From Metabacillus schmidteae (GTDB lineage: Bacteria; Bacillota; Bacilli; Bacillales; Bacillaceae), in the NCBI RefSeq assembly GCF_903166545.1, contig NZ_CAESCH010000002.1:558001-622000 (forward strand): 64,000 nucleotides of DNA, written 5' to 3'. The notes under the pieces were generated by a model, which was not told the origin of the DNA, searched no databases, and worked only from the letters and a program-made list of their open reading frames with translations. Numbering within the stretch: the first letter of the stretch is position 1; the number at the start of each line of letters is the position of its first letter. Below are positions 1 to 7,992 of the stretch, piece by piece. The position numbers were made by a program, and so were the translations under genes.

Positions 1-1
1 T

Positions 2-109
2 TATATTACCTTTCAATCTATGCTTGATCGCATTCGTCAGGCTAAAAAGTCAGAGACGTTAGATAAAAAGCATCAATCGCAAAGGGAAGCAACATTTAGT
101 CATTCCTAA
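2..109 (+). CDS. phnI: PhnI, C-P lyase core subunit (C-terminal end only)
   Basis: Open frame entering from the left edge and ending at TAA 107-109, about 35 residues (YITFQSMLDRIRQ... ending FSHS). It lies 20 bases upstream of phnJ with an RBS (gagggga) between them. The position and the 'TFQS.LDR' ending fit PhnI, which with PhnG, PhnH and PhnJ forms the C-P lyase core complex that attaches the phosphonate to ribose 1-triphosphate. Family assignment rests mainly on gene order because most of the protein is outside the window. Confidence 0.7.
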   Translation, partial: YITFQSMLDRIRQAKKSETLDKKHQSQREATFSHS

Positions 110-129
110 CAAAGAGGGGAGTTATCAAT

Positions 130-987
130 ATGGAGCAGCAGCTCATTCAAGCATATAATTATGCATTTTTAGATGAAGGTTCCAAAAGAGAAATTCGACG
201 TGCAACATTAAAAGCAATTGCGATCCCGGGTTATCAAGTTCCATTTGCATCAAGAGAATTGCCGATTGGCAGGGGCTGGGGGACAGGTGGATTGCAGCTT
301 ACCTTGTCCTTGATTGGTGAAGATGATTGTGTGAAAGTAATTGATCAAGGTCATGACGATAGTGTAAATGCCGTTAGTATTAAACGATTAGTGGAAAATT
401 GCTCAAATGTCCCGACAACGAATAATTCAGAGGAAGCAACAATTATTCAAACAAGACACAGAGTTCCGGAAATCCCGTTGCGTGAAGATCAAATCTTAGT
501 TCTGCAAGTCCCGATGCCAGAGCCTTTAAGAAGAGTTGAAGCACGAGAGAAAGAAACAAAGAGATTACATGCAGAAATGGATTATAGCAGCATGTGGCTG
601 CGATTGTATGAAGATATTATTCGCTGGGGGAAAATCACAATCGGTGCGGATTATCCAAGCCTTGTGAATAAACGCTATATTTTTAATCCGAGTCCAATTC
701 CCAGGTATGACTTATTAAAGCTGCATCAAGCAGAGGGTCTTTATCTCTTTGGAGCGGGACGTGAGAAAAAAATCTATGCAATTCCTCCTTATACAGACGT
801 AGAACCATTAGAGTTTGATGATTATCCATTTGAGGTTGAATCCTTTGAAGACCTGGAATGCCACATCTGTGGAAGTAAGCATACGTACTTAGATGAAATC
901 TATAGCAGTAAAACAGGTGAAAAAATCTATCAGTGTTCAGATACAGGATATTGTTCAACCCAAAGTCAGGAAAGGGGGCAGAAGTAG
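130..987 (+). CDS. phnJ: PhnJ, alpha-D-ribose 1-methylphosphonate 5-phosphate C-P lyase
   Basis: 285 residues. PhnJ is the radical-SAM catalytic subunit of C-P lyase and cleaves the carbon-phosphorus bond of ribose 1-alkylphosphonate 5-phosphate, releasing the alkane and a cyclic ribose phosphate. The four characteristic cysteines are present near the C terminus at residues 244, 247, 269 and 275 (ECHIC ... QCSDTGYC). Their spacing matches the E. coli C241/C244/C266/C272 set that holds the 4Fe-4S cluster and the catalytic thiyl. The ATG at 130 follows a good RBS (gagggga). It sits between phnI and phnK in one operon, two bases before phnK. Confidence 0.97.
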   Translation: MEQQLIQAYNYAFLDEGSKREIRRATLKAIAIPGYQVPFASRELPIGRGWGTGGLQLTLSLIGEDDCVKVIDQGHDDSVNAVSIKRLVENCSNVPTTNNSEEATIIQTRHRVPEIPLREDQILVLQVPMPEPLRRVEAREKETKRLHAEMDYSSMWLRLYEDIIRWGKITIGADYPSLVNKRYIFNPSPIPRYDLLKLHQAEGLYLFGAGREKKIYAIPPYTDVEPLEFDDYPFEVESFEDLECHICGSKHTYLDEIYSSKTGEKIYQCSDTGYCSTQSQERGQK

Positions 988-989
988 TT

Positions 990-1832
990 ATGATACCAAC
1001 CGAAACACCTTTGTTGAAAGTACGGAACTTAAATAAACGATTTGGTGATGGATGTGCTCACTGTCATAAGCAGGAAGGTGAAGTGGTGGGCCAGCATTGT
1101 CCACATTGCGGGAGTGTCTGGGCCTGTCAAAATATTAGCTTTGATCTCTATGAAGGAGAAATCCTTGGAATCGTTGGTGAAAGCGGCTCAGGAAAAAGCT
1201 CACTTGTGAAGAGCTTATATTTTGATGAAGGTATTACCTCTGGTTCAGCAACGATTTCTTCCTACCAGGAAGGACAAGAGAATATTTTTACGGTGTCAGC
1301 TCAACAAAAACGGTACATACGCAACTATTTAATGGGAATGGTCTATCAAAATCCATGGCTCGGATTAAAAATGTCGTTTTCAAGCGGAGGGAATATTGCT
1401 GAAAAATTGATTGCCTCTGGTACCTATCATGTAGGTGATATAAGACAACGTGCATCAGAGCTGTTGGAGCATGTGGAGATTCCAACAAATCGAATGGATG
1501 AGCTCCCGAAAAATTTCAGTGGAGGAATGCAGCAGAGAGTTCAAATTTCAAAGGCATTAGCAAATAATCCGCCAATTTTGCTTCTTGATGAGGTGACAAC
1601 AGGGTTAGACTTATCTGTTCAAGCAAAAGTTCTGGATCTTATTAGGAAAATTCAACGTGAGCTTCATGTGGCAATGATTGTCGTTTCACATGATTTAGGT
1701 GTCATTCGTATGCTTGCTGACCGAACAATGGTAATGAAAAGCGGAAGAGTTGTTGAACATGGTTTAACAGATCAGATTTTAGAAGATCCACAGCATCCAT
1801 ATTCTCAACTTTTAGTTCATTCACTTTTATAA
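990..1832 (+). CDS. phnK: PhnK, C-P lyase associated ABC ATPase with cysteine-rich insert
   Basis: 280 residues. The start is taken at ATG 990, two bases after the phnJ stop and 11 bases after the RBS aaaggggg. The frame stays open upstream to an ATG at 933, but that lies inside phnJ without an RBS. Walker A (GESGSGKSS, about 63-71), signature FSGGMQQRV and Walker B ILLLDEVTTGLD are intact. PhnK binds the PhnJ face of the C-P lyase core and is not a transporter ATPase. Unlike E. coli PhnK there is an insert at about residues 20-47 with Cys22, Cys25, Cys37, Cys40 and Cys46 (CAHC ... CPHCG), which looks like a zinc ribbon or similar metal site. Confidence 0.95.
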   Translation: MIPTETPLLKVRNLNKRFGDGCAHCHKQEGEVVGQHCPHCGSVWACQNISFDLYEGEILGIVGESGSGKSSLVKSLYFDEGITSGSATISSYQEGQENIFTVSAQQKRYIRNYLMGMVYQNPWLGLKMSFSSGGNIAEKLIASGTYHVGDIRQRASELLEHVEIPTNRMDELPKNFSGGMQQRVQISKALANNPPILLLDEVTTGLDLSVQAKVLDLIRKIQRELHVAMIVVSHDLGVIRMLADRTMVMKSGRVVEHGLTDQILEDPQHPYSQLLVHSLL

Positions 1833-1867
1833 AAATAGAATTCAATAGATTGAAAGGAAGGAAGATC

Positions 1868-3043
1868 ATGAAAATTTATCATGCAAAAATCGTAACACCT
1901 TTCCGAATTATTGAAAATGGAACGATTGAAATTGAAGAGGATAGAATCCAGAGAGTATATGAAGGGACTCCTAGTGAGATCGAGCCTTCTGATATAGATG
2001 CAGAAGGAAAATGGGTTTTACCAGGTTTAGTCGATTCTCATAGTGATGCGATTGAAATTGAATTGGAGCCAAGACCACAAAGTGTGTTCCCAATGGACAT
2101 TTCATTTTATGAGCTTGAGAAAAAACTGGTTGGTGAAGGGATTACAACCATCTATCATTCTTTATCATTATTAGAGGAAAATGCCAAAAAGAAAACTAGA
2201 CAAAATGATATGGTTTTTGAAGTAATTGAAAAGATTAAAAGCTTTTCATATGGGAGACAGCTTATTCGTCATAAAACTCATTTGCGTTATGAAATTACAA
2301 ATATTAGTGCTGTTTTGCGTGTGAAGGAGTTTATACAACAAAATAAAATTGACCAATTATCTTTTATGGATCATTCTCCCGGTCAAGGCCAATTTCGTGA
2401 TATTGAGGTACACAAGCTGTTACTCATGCAACATCGGCACTTATCAGAACAAGAAGCCGATGAATTGATTGATGAAAGTAGAAAGCACCCTAAGCTTGAT
2501 CAAGCAATCATTCAGGAATTGGCTGATTTAGCACATAACTATCACATTCCAATTGCATCACATGATGATGACTCGATTGAAAAGTTGTCCGTTGTACAGG
2601 ATTGGAAAGCATCGATCAGCGAGTTCCCAATTGAATTGGAAGTGGCCAAACAAGCAAAGAGGATGGGGCTACACGTTGTAATGGGAGCTCCAAATGCATT
2701 ATTAGGAAAATCACATAGCAATAATGTCTCAGCCATGGAAGCGATCCTGCATGGAGCTGTTGATATTCTATGTTCAGATTATTATCCATCATCCTTGTTA
2801 CATGCTGCATTTAAGCTGAAACAGCAGGGCTTAAAAATGAATGAAGCAGTAAACATGGTTTCCTTAAATCCAGCTACCGCACTGAATATTCATGAAGAAG
2901 TAGGGTCACTAGAGGAAGGAAAAAAAGCGGATTTGCTAATTGTTAGTGAGGAAAACCAACGTCCGGTTTTACAAACAGTCATGGTTGATGGACAAATCGT
3001 TTGTCAAATGAATTACCTGCAACCTGTAAAAATACTTCATTAG
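1868..3043 (+). CDS. phnM: PhnM, alpha-D-ribose 1-methylphosphonate 5-triphosphate diphosphatase
   Basis: 391 residues, close to the 378 of E. coli PhnM. It is an amidohydrolase-superfamily enzyme that removes pyrophosphate from ribose 1-phosphonate 5-triphosphate before the PhnJ step. Visible metal-site elements are DSHSD (56-60), SHDDDS (about 230) and CSDYYP (about 310), with the usual C-terminal '[14 protein letters not shown]' signature. ATG 1868 has the RBS aaggaagg at a 6-7 base spacing; an in-frame TTG at 1850 is less well placed. 35 bases after phnK, same operon. Confidence 0.95.
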   Translation: MKIYHAKIVTPFRIIENGTIEIEEDRIQRVYEGTPSEIEPSDIDAEGKWVLPGLVDSHSDAIEIELEPRPQSVFPMDISFYELEKKLVGEGITTIYHSLSLLEENAKKKTRQNDMVFEVIEKIKSFSYGRQLIRHKTHLRYEITNISAVLRVKEFIQQNKIDQLSFMDHSPGQGQFRDIEVHKLLLMQHRHLSEQEADELIDESRKHPKLDQAIIQELADLAHNYHIPIASHDDDSIEKLSVVQDWKASISEFPIELEVAKQAKRMGLHVVMGAPNALLGKSHSNNVSAMEAILHGAVDILCSDYYPSSLLHAAFKLKQQGLKMNEAVNMVSLNPATALNIHEEVGSLEEGKKADLLIVSEENQRPVLQTVMVDGQIVCQMNYLQPVKILH

Positions 3044-3062
3044 AATAGAAAAGGTGATCAAG

Positions 3063-3704
3063 ATGAAAATTTTATCAGAAAAACCCATGATTCACGAAAC
3101 CTCAAAAGTTCAAAAAAGTCATCTTGGAAGCTGGACTGAGATCGGTCCTAACTCGACAATCGAGGAAACGTTATTTGGAGATTACAGCTATACAGCCGGA
3201 GATAATTTGATTATGTATGCTGAAATTGGAAAGTATTGTTCTATTGCTTCACATGTTCGTATAAATCCTGTTAATCACCCTATGTGGAGGGTTACTCAGC
3301 ATCATGTCACATATCGAAGAGTTCAGTATGGATTAAGTGATACAGATGATCATGACTTTTTCGGTTGGAGACGGGACCATAAAGTGACGATAGGGCACGA
3401 TGTATGGATTGGCCATGGTGCTATTATCATGCCGGGAGTAACAATTGGAACAGGTGCCATAATTGGTGCAGGAGCAGTTGTAACAAAGGATGTTCCACCA
3501 TATATGATCGCAGTTGGGGTTCCTGCAAAACCAATTAAGCCGCGATTTGCTCCTGATATTGCGGAGAAAATTCTTCGAACAGAGTGGTGGAACTGGGACA
3601 GACAGACCCTTGAGGAGCGGTTTGAGGAATTAAATGATATTAACTCATTTCTACAAAAGGAAGTGGGGACGGAGGGGAATCATGCAAGAATTGTTAAGAG
3701 TTGA
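3063..3704 (+). CDS. Phosphonate-operon hexapeptide-repeat (LbetaH) acyltransferase
   Basis: 213 residues. Left-handed beta-helix fold shown by repeated hexapeptides in about residues 105-165 ([16 protein letters not shown]..., [16 protein letters not shown]). The '[10 protein letters not shown]' and '[15 protein letters not shown]' segments are typical of the transferase found inside phn operons (the DapH/GlmU-related phosphonate-metabolism family). The acyl acceptor is not established; aminophosphonate or a pathway intermediate is a guess from context. ATG 3063 follows the RBS aaaggtg; the in-frame GTG at 3054 is part of that RBS. The 3' end overlaps phnL by 23 bases, which suggests translational coupling. 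Confidence 0.85.
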   Translation: MKILSEKPMIHETSKVQKSHLGSWTEIGPNSTIEETLFGDYSYTAGDNLIMYAEIGKYCSIASHVRINPVNHPMWRVTQHHVTYRRVQYGLSDTDDHDFFGWRRDHKVTIGHDVWIGHGAIIMPGVTIGTGAIIGAGAVVTKDVPPYMIAVGVPAKPIKPRFAPDIAEKILRTEWWNWDRQTLEERFEELNDINSFLQKEVGTEGNHARIVKS

Positions 3705-4395
3705 GAAGTTGCAAAAAACCTTTACGATGCACCAATCCGATGAAAAAAAAATTGTTGGCTGTGATGGGATCAGTTTTTCTTTAAAAGAAGGAGAGTTTAT
3801 TGGGATAACAGGGAAAAGTGGAGCCGGGAAATCCACGATTTTAAAAAGTATTTATCGAACCTATTTGCCGACAGGAGGATCAATTTTTTACCAATCTGAT
3901 CGATTTGGGAAGATTGATCTTGTTAAAGCATCAGAGCGGGAAATGATTGAGATTCGTAAACAGGAGATTGGCTATGTTTCACAATTTTTAAATGTTATGC
4001 CTCGCGTCACTGCTCTTGAAGTCGTCATGAATGCCATTATGGAAATGGGTGTACCGGAAGAAGAGGCAGTAGACCAAGCGAGACAGATTTTGGCACATTT
4101 TAAGCTTCCTGCTTCCTTGTGGGATACATATCCTCGAACATTCAGTGGCGGTGAAAAACTAAGATTGAATTTAGCTCAAGCGATGGTCAAACGACCAAAG
4201 CTTCTATTACTAGATGAACCTACTGCATCATTAGATGATTCTTCTAAGATTGCTGTAAAAGAAATGATTTTTCAATTAAAGCAAGAAGGTACAAGTATGT
4301 TAGGTATTTTCCATGACCTTGATTTCATGGAGACTGTCGTTGATCATCAATTCAATTTATATCAAGGTGCTTTAACTGAGGTAACGCATATTTAA
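3682..4395 (+). CDS. phnL: PhnL, C-P lyase associated ABC ATPase
   Basis: 237 residues. Walker [10 protein letters not shown] at 44-52, signature FSGGEKLRL, Walker [13 protein letters not shown]. PhnL is the second non-transport ATPase of the C-P lyase pathway and stacks with PhnK on the core complex. ATG 3682 is preceded by ggagggga and lies inside the end of the acyltransferase gene. The frame extends upstream to 3634, but without an RBS. Confidence 0.93.
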   Translation: MQELLRVEKLQKTFTMHQSDEKKIVGCDGISFSLKEGEFIGITGKSGAGKSTILKSIYRTYLPTGGSIFYQSDRFGKIDLVKASEREMIEIRKQEIGYVSQFLNVMPRVTALEVVMNAIMEMGVPEEEAVDQARQILAHFKLPASLWDTYPRTFSGGEKLRLNLAQAMVKRPKLLLLDEPTASLDDSSKIAVKEMIFQLKQEGTSMLGIFHDLDFMETVVDHQFNLYQGALTEVTHI

Positions 4396-4414
4396 AAAAA
4401 GGAAGTGAAAGAAA

Positions 4415-4852
4415 TTGGATATCCATGAACTTAATAAACATGACTTACCTGCATATCTGGAATTATTAAGAGAACTTGATCAAGATCAGGTATTATCGCT
4501 GGAAGCCGGGGAAGAACTGCTAACTAACATTGCCGGCTATCCTTTTTATAAAGTGTATCTCGTTAAAAATGACCAGGATCAAATACTCGGCACGTTTTCC
4601 TTACTTATTTGTGATAACTTCGGGCACGGTGGAAGGAAATTTGCCATCGTCGAAAATGTGGTCGTTCATCCAACTCATAAACAAAAAGGGATCGGAAAGA
4701 ACATGATGGAGTTAGCACGAACTATTTCTGCTGAGGAAGGTTGCTACAAAATCATGCTCTCCAGTAATCAGGCACGAACAGATGCTCATGCGTTTTATGA
4801 TTCTCTTGGATTTACAAGACATGGGATTAGCTTTAGAACGGAGTTGAGATAA
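4415..4852 (+). CDS. GNAT family N-acetyltransferase in phosphonate operon
   Basis: 145 residues, the same size as PhnO (aminoalkylphosphonate N-acetyltransferase, 144 residues in E. coli). The acetyl-CoA binding motif A is seen as VVHPTHKQKGIGKNMM, followed by ARTDAHAFYDSLGF. Start is TTG at 4415 with RBS ggaagtg seven bases upstream. Its position between phnL and the PHP gene supports a PhnO-like role in detoxifying or priming aminophosphonates, but substrate specificity cannot be read from the sequence. Confidence 0.8.
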   Translation: MDIHELNKHDLPAYLELLRELDQDQVLSLEAGEELLTNIAGYPFYKVYLVKNDQDQILGTFSLLICDNFGHGGRKFAIVENVVVHPTHKQKGIGKNMMELARTISAEEGCYKIMLSSNQARTDAHAFYDSLGFTRHGISFRTELR

Positions 4853-5737
4853 GTGATTGACTTACATTGTCATACGAATATATCGGATTGCTCTTATTCA
4901 ATTGAGGAAGTGATTAGGACAGCAAAGCAAAATGGTGTAGAGCATCTTGCCATAACAGACCATGATACAACCAAAGGCTTAACGGAAGCAGTAGAAATCG
5001 GAAAAGAAGTTGGAGTTAATATAATCCCTGGAATAGAAATATCTGCATATGATTTTGCACGTAAGCGCCGAGCTCATATCCTTGGTTTGTACATTACACC
5101 ACAACATCCTGCTATTGATAAACTGTGTCAGCCGCTAATTGAGAAGAGACATGAAATGTCAAAAAGAATGGTTGAAAAAATAATTGCTGCCGGCTATGAC
5201 ATTACATGGGAGAATGTTCAACAATTTGCTGAAAATGGAACAGGTGTTTACAAACAACATATCATGCATGCCTTAATCGAAAAAGGCTACACTGATCGAA
5301 TTTATAGTCAGCTTTATAAGGATTTATTTTCAAGAGGAAGTGAAACGTCAAGCCCGGGAATCGCGTTTATGCCCATTGAGTACCTAAAAGCAGAGGATGC
5401 CATCTTGGCAATCCGCGAAGCTGGAGGTATCCCGGTATTAGCACACCCAGGTCAGTTTCAAAATTTCGATGCAGTAGAAGAATGGGTTAATCTTGGGTTG
5501 GAAGGAATAGAAGTGTCTCATCCTTTACACAATAAAGAAGACGAACAAAAAGCAAAAGACCTAGCAAAAAAATTCAACCTAATCCAAACAGGAGGCTCAG
5601 ACTTCCACGGCTTCTACAGTGACACTAACTCAAAAATCGGATCACACACAACAAAACCAGAAGAATTCAACAAACTTAGGGCCAGGGGGACAGGTTCCTC
5701 GTCCCAGCTGGTTCGGAACAATTCAGCCTTGTCTTAA
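4853..5737 (+). CDS. PHP-family phosphoesterase, probable functional replacement of PhnP
   Basis: 294 residues. PHP domain with metal-binding motifs DLHCHTN (His5, His7), TDHDT (about 36-40), PGIEIS and GSDFHG (about 253-258). A cyclic phosphate dihydrolase of this family works in the Eggerthella lenta C-P lyase pathway on 5-phosphoribosyl cyclic phosphate, so a similar job after PhnJ is likely here, as no phnP is seen. GTG start directly abuts the GNAT stop codon. The last 20 or so codons (after ...FNKL) come from a REP-like repeat, so the native C terminus has been replaced or extended. Last gene of the operon. Confidence 0.85.
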   Translation: MIDLHCHTNISDCSYSIEEVIRTAKQNGVEHLAITDHDTTKGLTEAVEIGKEVGVNIIPGIEISAYDFARKRRAHILGLYITPQHPAIDKLCQPLIEKRHEMSKRMVEKIIAAGYDITWENVQQFAENGTGVYKQHIMHALIEKGYTDRIYSQLYKDLFSRGSETSSPGIAFMPIEYLKAEDAILAIREAGGIPVLAHPGQFQNFDAVEEWVNLGLEGIEVSHPLHNKEDEQKAKDLAKKFNLIQTGGSDFHGFYSDTNSKIGSHTTKPEEFNKLRARGTGSSSQLVRNNSALS

Positions 5738-5840
5738 TCTTTCTTATTATTAATGTAGTCATTTTCCTTTCTGATTTAACATATATCCTCTATGGTGTTT
5801 CCAAATTATACCAGGACAGTGGACCTGTCCCCTTGTCCCC
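5682..5840. repeat. REP-like doublet (two facing hairpins), REPIN-type
   Basis: Two GC-rich hairpins flank about 100 bp of AT-rich DNA. The first is GGGACAGG-TT-CCTCGTCCC at about 5687-5705. The second is GGACAG-TGGAC-CTGTCC at 5814-5830, followed by cttgtcccc. They resemble the gggacaggt...gtccc palindromes scattered in Bacillaceae genomes. The first hairpin lies inside the 3' end of the PHP gene. Family membership is from memory and not from a search. Confidence 0.7.
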
Positions 5841-5842
5841 GC

Positions 5843-5875
5843 CAAAAGCCACTTCATTGAAGGTGGCTTTTTATG
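5843..5875 (+). terminator. Rho-independent terminator of phn operon
   Basis: Stem AAAGCCAC / GTGGCTTT with a short loop and a T-rich tail, directly after the REP-like doublet. Confidence 0.8.
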
Positions 5876-5890
5876 TTTTTAAATAATTAT

Positions 5891-5920
5891 TTGACCTTGT
5901 TGTGCACCACACAGTTTATG
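5891..5920 (+). promoter_or_regulatory. Promoter with MerR-type dyad
   Basis: -35 TTGACC (5891-5896) and -10 TTTATG (5915-5920) with an 18-bp spacer. The spacer contains a small dyad TGTG-CAC-CACA, the place where MerR-family regulators bind. Autoregulation by the next gene is inferred. Confidence 0.5.
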
Positions 5921-5940
5921 ATTGGTTTGGGAGGACAAAT

Positions 5941-6285
5941 ATGTATAAAATAAGTGAATTCGCAAATCTTACAGGGTTAACCAAAGAAACTCTACGGTAT
6001 TATGCGGAAGTAAAGTTGCTTGAGCCAGCTCACATTGATCCGAAAAATAACTATCGATACTATGATGATGGCAGTTATTTCTTGGCGATACTGTTGGTGA
6101 AATTACGAAGCTTAGGCTTTACGATTCAAGAAATGATCTCTGTCATGGAGAATGAATCGTTTGCCAATCTTGATACGTTGCTCCGTCAAAAGAGAAATAA
6201 AATCAAGATGGAAATCGAAGAGCTTCAACAACAAATGGATGAGATTGATGAATTTTTGTTATCGGGTGAGGAGGAAGAAAAATGA
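5941..6285 (+). CDS. MerR family transcriptional regulator
   Basis: 114 residues. N-terminal winged helix typical of MerR (MYKISEFANLTGLTKETLRYY ... NNYRYYDD), then the second helix region KLRSLGFTIQEM and a C-terminal coiled coil (about 75-108). It lacks a large effector domain. ATG 5941 follows gggagg; an upstream in-frame GTG at 5902 lies inside the promoter. The stop codon overlaps the ATG of the next gene (ATGA), so the two are coupled. Effector unknown. Confidence 0.9.
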   Translation: MYKISEFANLTGLTKETLRYYAEVKLLEPAHIDPKNNYRYYDDGSYFLAILLVKLRSLGFTIQEMISVMENESFANLDTLLRQKRNKIKMEIEELQQQMDEIDEFLLSGEEEEK

Positions 6286-6737
6286 TTCAATGGAAAGAAG
6301 AAATAACGATCAATAAAAACATTGAACATGTGTGGAGTTTGTTCTTAGATGAAAATATTAAAAGAATTATGCCTAAAGTCGAAGAACATAAAATAATTGA
6401 AAAAAAGGAACATGAAGTAGGGGCAAAGCATCAGCAAAAATACCGGGAAGGAAAAAGAGTCGAAACCTATATTGTAGAGACATTAGCTTATGAAGATACA
6501 GAAAATAAAAAGAAGAAACAAATACAATTTGTGCTTGGAAAAGCATTTGAAATATCATTAACTTTCATCCTTTTAAAAATGGATGAGGAAACAACAAATT
6601 TTATTTATGAAGGTCATAACAAAGGTGTGAATTTTGTCGGAAGAGCAATGATGAAATTAAGCAGTCAAAAAAGTAATCATGATGTAGTTCTGGAATTTTT
6701 ACAAAGAGTACAGGCTGAAGCGATGAAAGGGTCATAA
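6282..6737 (+). CDS. SRPBCC (START-like) family protein
   Basis: 151 residues. Begins 'IQWKEEITINKNIEHVWSLF', the usual opening of SRPBCC/polyketide-cyclase-like lipid or ligand binding folds, and ends with the long helix expected of the fold. No catalytic residues can be assigned. Overlaps the MerR gene by four bases, so it is probably the regulator's only target and may bind the same kind of small hydrophobic ligand. Confidence 0.75.
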   Translation: MIQWKEEITINKNIEHVWSLFLDENIKRIMPKVEEHKIIEKKEHEVGAKHQQKYREGKRVETYIVETLAYEDTENKKKKQIQFVLGKAFEISLTFILLKMDEETTNFIYEGHNKGVNFVGRAMMKLSSQKSNHDVVLEFLQRVQAEAMKGS

Positions 6738-6763
6738 TAAATAGGTATTTTAATAAATACTAG

Positions 6764-6793
6764 TTGACAGGTAGGAATTGTAGGGATTATAAT
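6764..6793 (+). promoter_or_regulatory. Sigma-A promoter of tauE-like gene
   Basis: -35 TTGACA (6764-6769), -10 TATAAT (6788-6793), 18-bp spacer. It gives a leader of about 110 bases that contains the hairpin motif and terminator described next. Confidence 0.85.
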
Positions 6794-6821
6794 CACATTA
6801 ATTCAAAAATAAAATAAAAAA

Positions 6822-6842
6822 GCCGATCGGACGACCGAAGGC
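6822..6842 (+). other. Leader hairpin motif, copy 1 (sulfur genes)
   Basis: GCC-ga-TCGG-acga-CCGA-a-GGC folds as a stem of TCGG/CCGA closed by GCC/GGC. A nearly identical motif (GATCGG N4 CCGAAGGCA) recurs at 7882-7902 before the ssuE-like gene. The final AGGC is also the first part of the following terminator stem, so the two structures compete. It could be a cis-regulatory RNA or a protein operator. Confidence 0.5.
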
Positions 6843-6878
6843 ATAACCCATATTCGTATAGAGGGTTATGCCTTTTTT
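6839..6878 (+). terminator. Attenuator-type terminator in tauE leader
   Basis: Stem AGGCATAACCC / GGGTTATGCCT followed by six T, located between the promoter and the start codon. A terminator in a 5' leader points to control by premature termination. Confidence 0.75.
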
Positions 6879-6911
6879 ATTTTTATTTTTTATACAGAAA
6901 GGGTGTTTATG

Positions 6912-7811
6912 ATGAAAAAGTTAATCATCTTTGCATTTATCGGTTTACTTGCGCAATTAATTGATGGAGCCTTAGGAATGGCATATGGTGTAACATCTAC
7001 TACGCTTCTACTAACATTTGGAATTGCACCAGCAGTTGCTTCTGCATCTGTTCATCTAGCAGAGGTCGTAACGACTGCTGCGTCTGGAGCATCACATATA
7101 AAATTTGGGAATGTAGATAAGCAAGCGGTTTACCGTTTGATCATTCCAGGTTCAATTGGTGCCTTTCTTGGTGCAACATTTCTTAGTAATCTACCCGGAG
7201 ATTTAGTCAAACCTTATATTTCTCTCTTTCTATTACTTTTAGGCGTATATGTTCTTACAAGATTCTTATTTAAATTCCGAACATCTGAGGAAAAGCAAGG
7301 AATTGGATTAAGTCGCAAGCAATCAATTCCATTGGGATTAATTGCAGGCTTTGCTGACGCAACAGGTGGTGGCGGCTGGGGACCAATCGCTACACCGGTG
7401 TTATTATCCCGTAAAGGAATGAGTGCACGCAAAGTAGTAGGTACAGTTGATACCAGTGAGTTTGCAATTGCGGTTTCTGCTACTTTAGGGTTCCTCATTT
7501 CGTTAGGTTGGGAGGAAGTTAACTGGTTGTGGGTTGGAGCATTAATGATAGGTGGAATTATTGCAGCTCCAATTGCAGCCTGGTTGGTACAAAAGGTTCC
7601 TGCACAGTTGATGGGTGTACTTGTTGGTGGATTTATTATCTTAGTGAATGCCAGAACAATTGTACACACATGGATCGAAAACGATGCTGTTTATCCATAT
7701 ATTTATATTGGGATTGCCTTAGTGTGGATAGTCGCTATTTTCTATACAGTCTCTAAACTAGGATCATACAAAAATTTAAATAAAGCACAAGATAAATCAT
7801 TAGCTGACTAG
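6912..7811 (+). CDS. TauE/SafE (TSUP) family membrane permease
   Basis: 300 residues with about eight hydrophobic segments. The two family signatures 'DGALGMAYGVTSTTLLL' and 'ADATGGGGWGPIATPVLL' are present. TSUP proteins move sulfite, sulfonates or related anions; export of sulfite released by sulfonate monooxygenases fits the neighbouring genes. ATG 6912 (with a second ATG three bases upstream) is spaced well from aaaggg. An attenuator-like leader lies upstream and a terminator downstream, so it is a single-gene unit. Confidence 0.88.
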   Translation: MKKLIIFAFIGLLAQLIDGALGMAYGVTSTTLLLTFGIAPAVASASVHLAEVVTTAASGASHIKFGNVDKQAVYRLIIPGSIGAFLGATFLSNLPGDLVKPYISLFLLLLGVYVLTRFLFKFRTSEEKQGIGLSRKQSIPLGLIAGFADATGGGGWGPIATPVLLSRKGMSARKVVGTVDTSEFAIAVSATLGFLISLGWEEVNWLWVGALMIGGIIAAPIAAWLVQKVPAQLMGVLVGGFIILVNARTIVHTWIENDAVYPYIYIGIALVWIVAIFYTVSKLGSYKNLNKAQDKSLAD

Positions 7812-7819
7812 AAAACTAG

Positions 7820-7865
7820 AGGCTCTCGAAACTAAGTAACATTTATTAGACGAGAGCCTTTTTGC
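7820..7865 (+). terminator. Terminator after tauE-like gene
   Basis: Stem AGGCTCTCG / CGAGAGCCT followed by TTTTT. Confidence 0.85.
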
Positions 7866-7881
7866 TCTAATTGAATTGATT

Positions 7882-7902
7882 GCTGATCGGATATCCGAAG
7901 GC
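7882..7902 (+). other. Leader hairpin motif, copy 2
   Basis: GCTGATCGG-ATAT-CCGAAGGCA, the same motif as 6822-6842 except for one base in the outer stem (still pairing as a wobble) and three bases of the loop. It lies about 90 bases upstream of the ssuE-like start. No terminator follows this copy. Confidence 0.5.
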
Positions 7903-7992
7903 AAATTGGTTTTAATGAAAGGATAGACGGTCTAGGCAGAAGGATCAAAGTTTAATTTTGGTCTATGAAATCACATGAAAGGAAAGGTTCAC

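Noticed and set aside
933..989. Upstream ATG start for phnK at 933
   Set aside because: Inside phnJ, no RBS, and the extra 19 residues are not PhnK-like.
6822..6842. Guanidine-II (mini-ykkC) riboswitch, because of the TCGG-ACGA-CCGA hairpin
   Set aside because: That class needs two hairpins with ACGR loops; no second one is nearby and the related copy at 7882 has loop ATAT.
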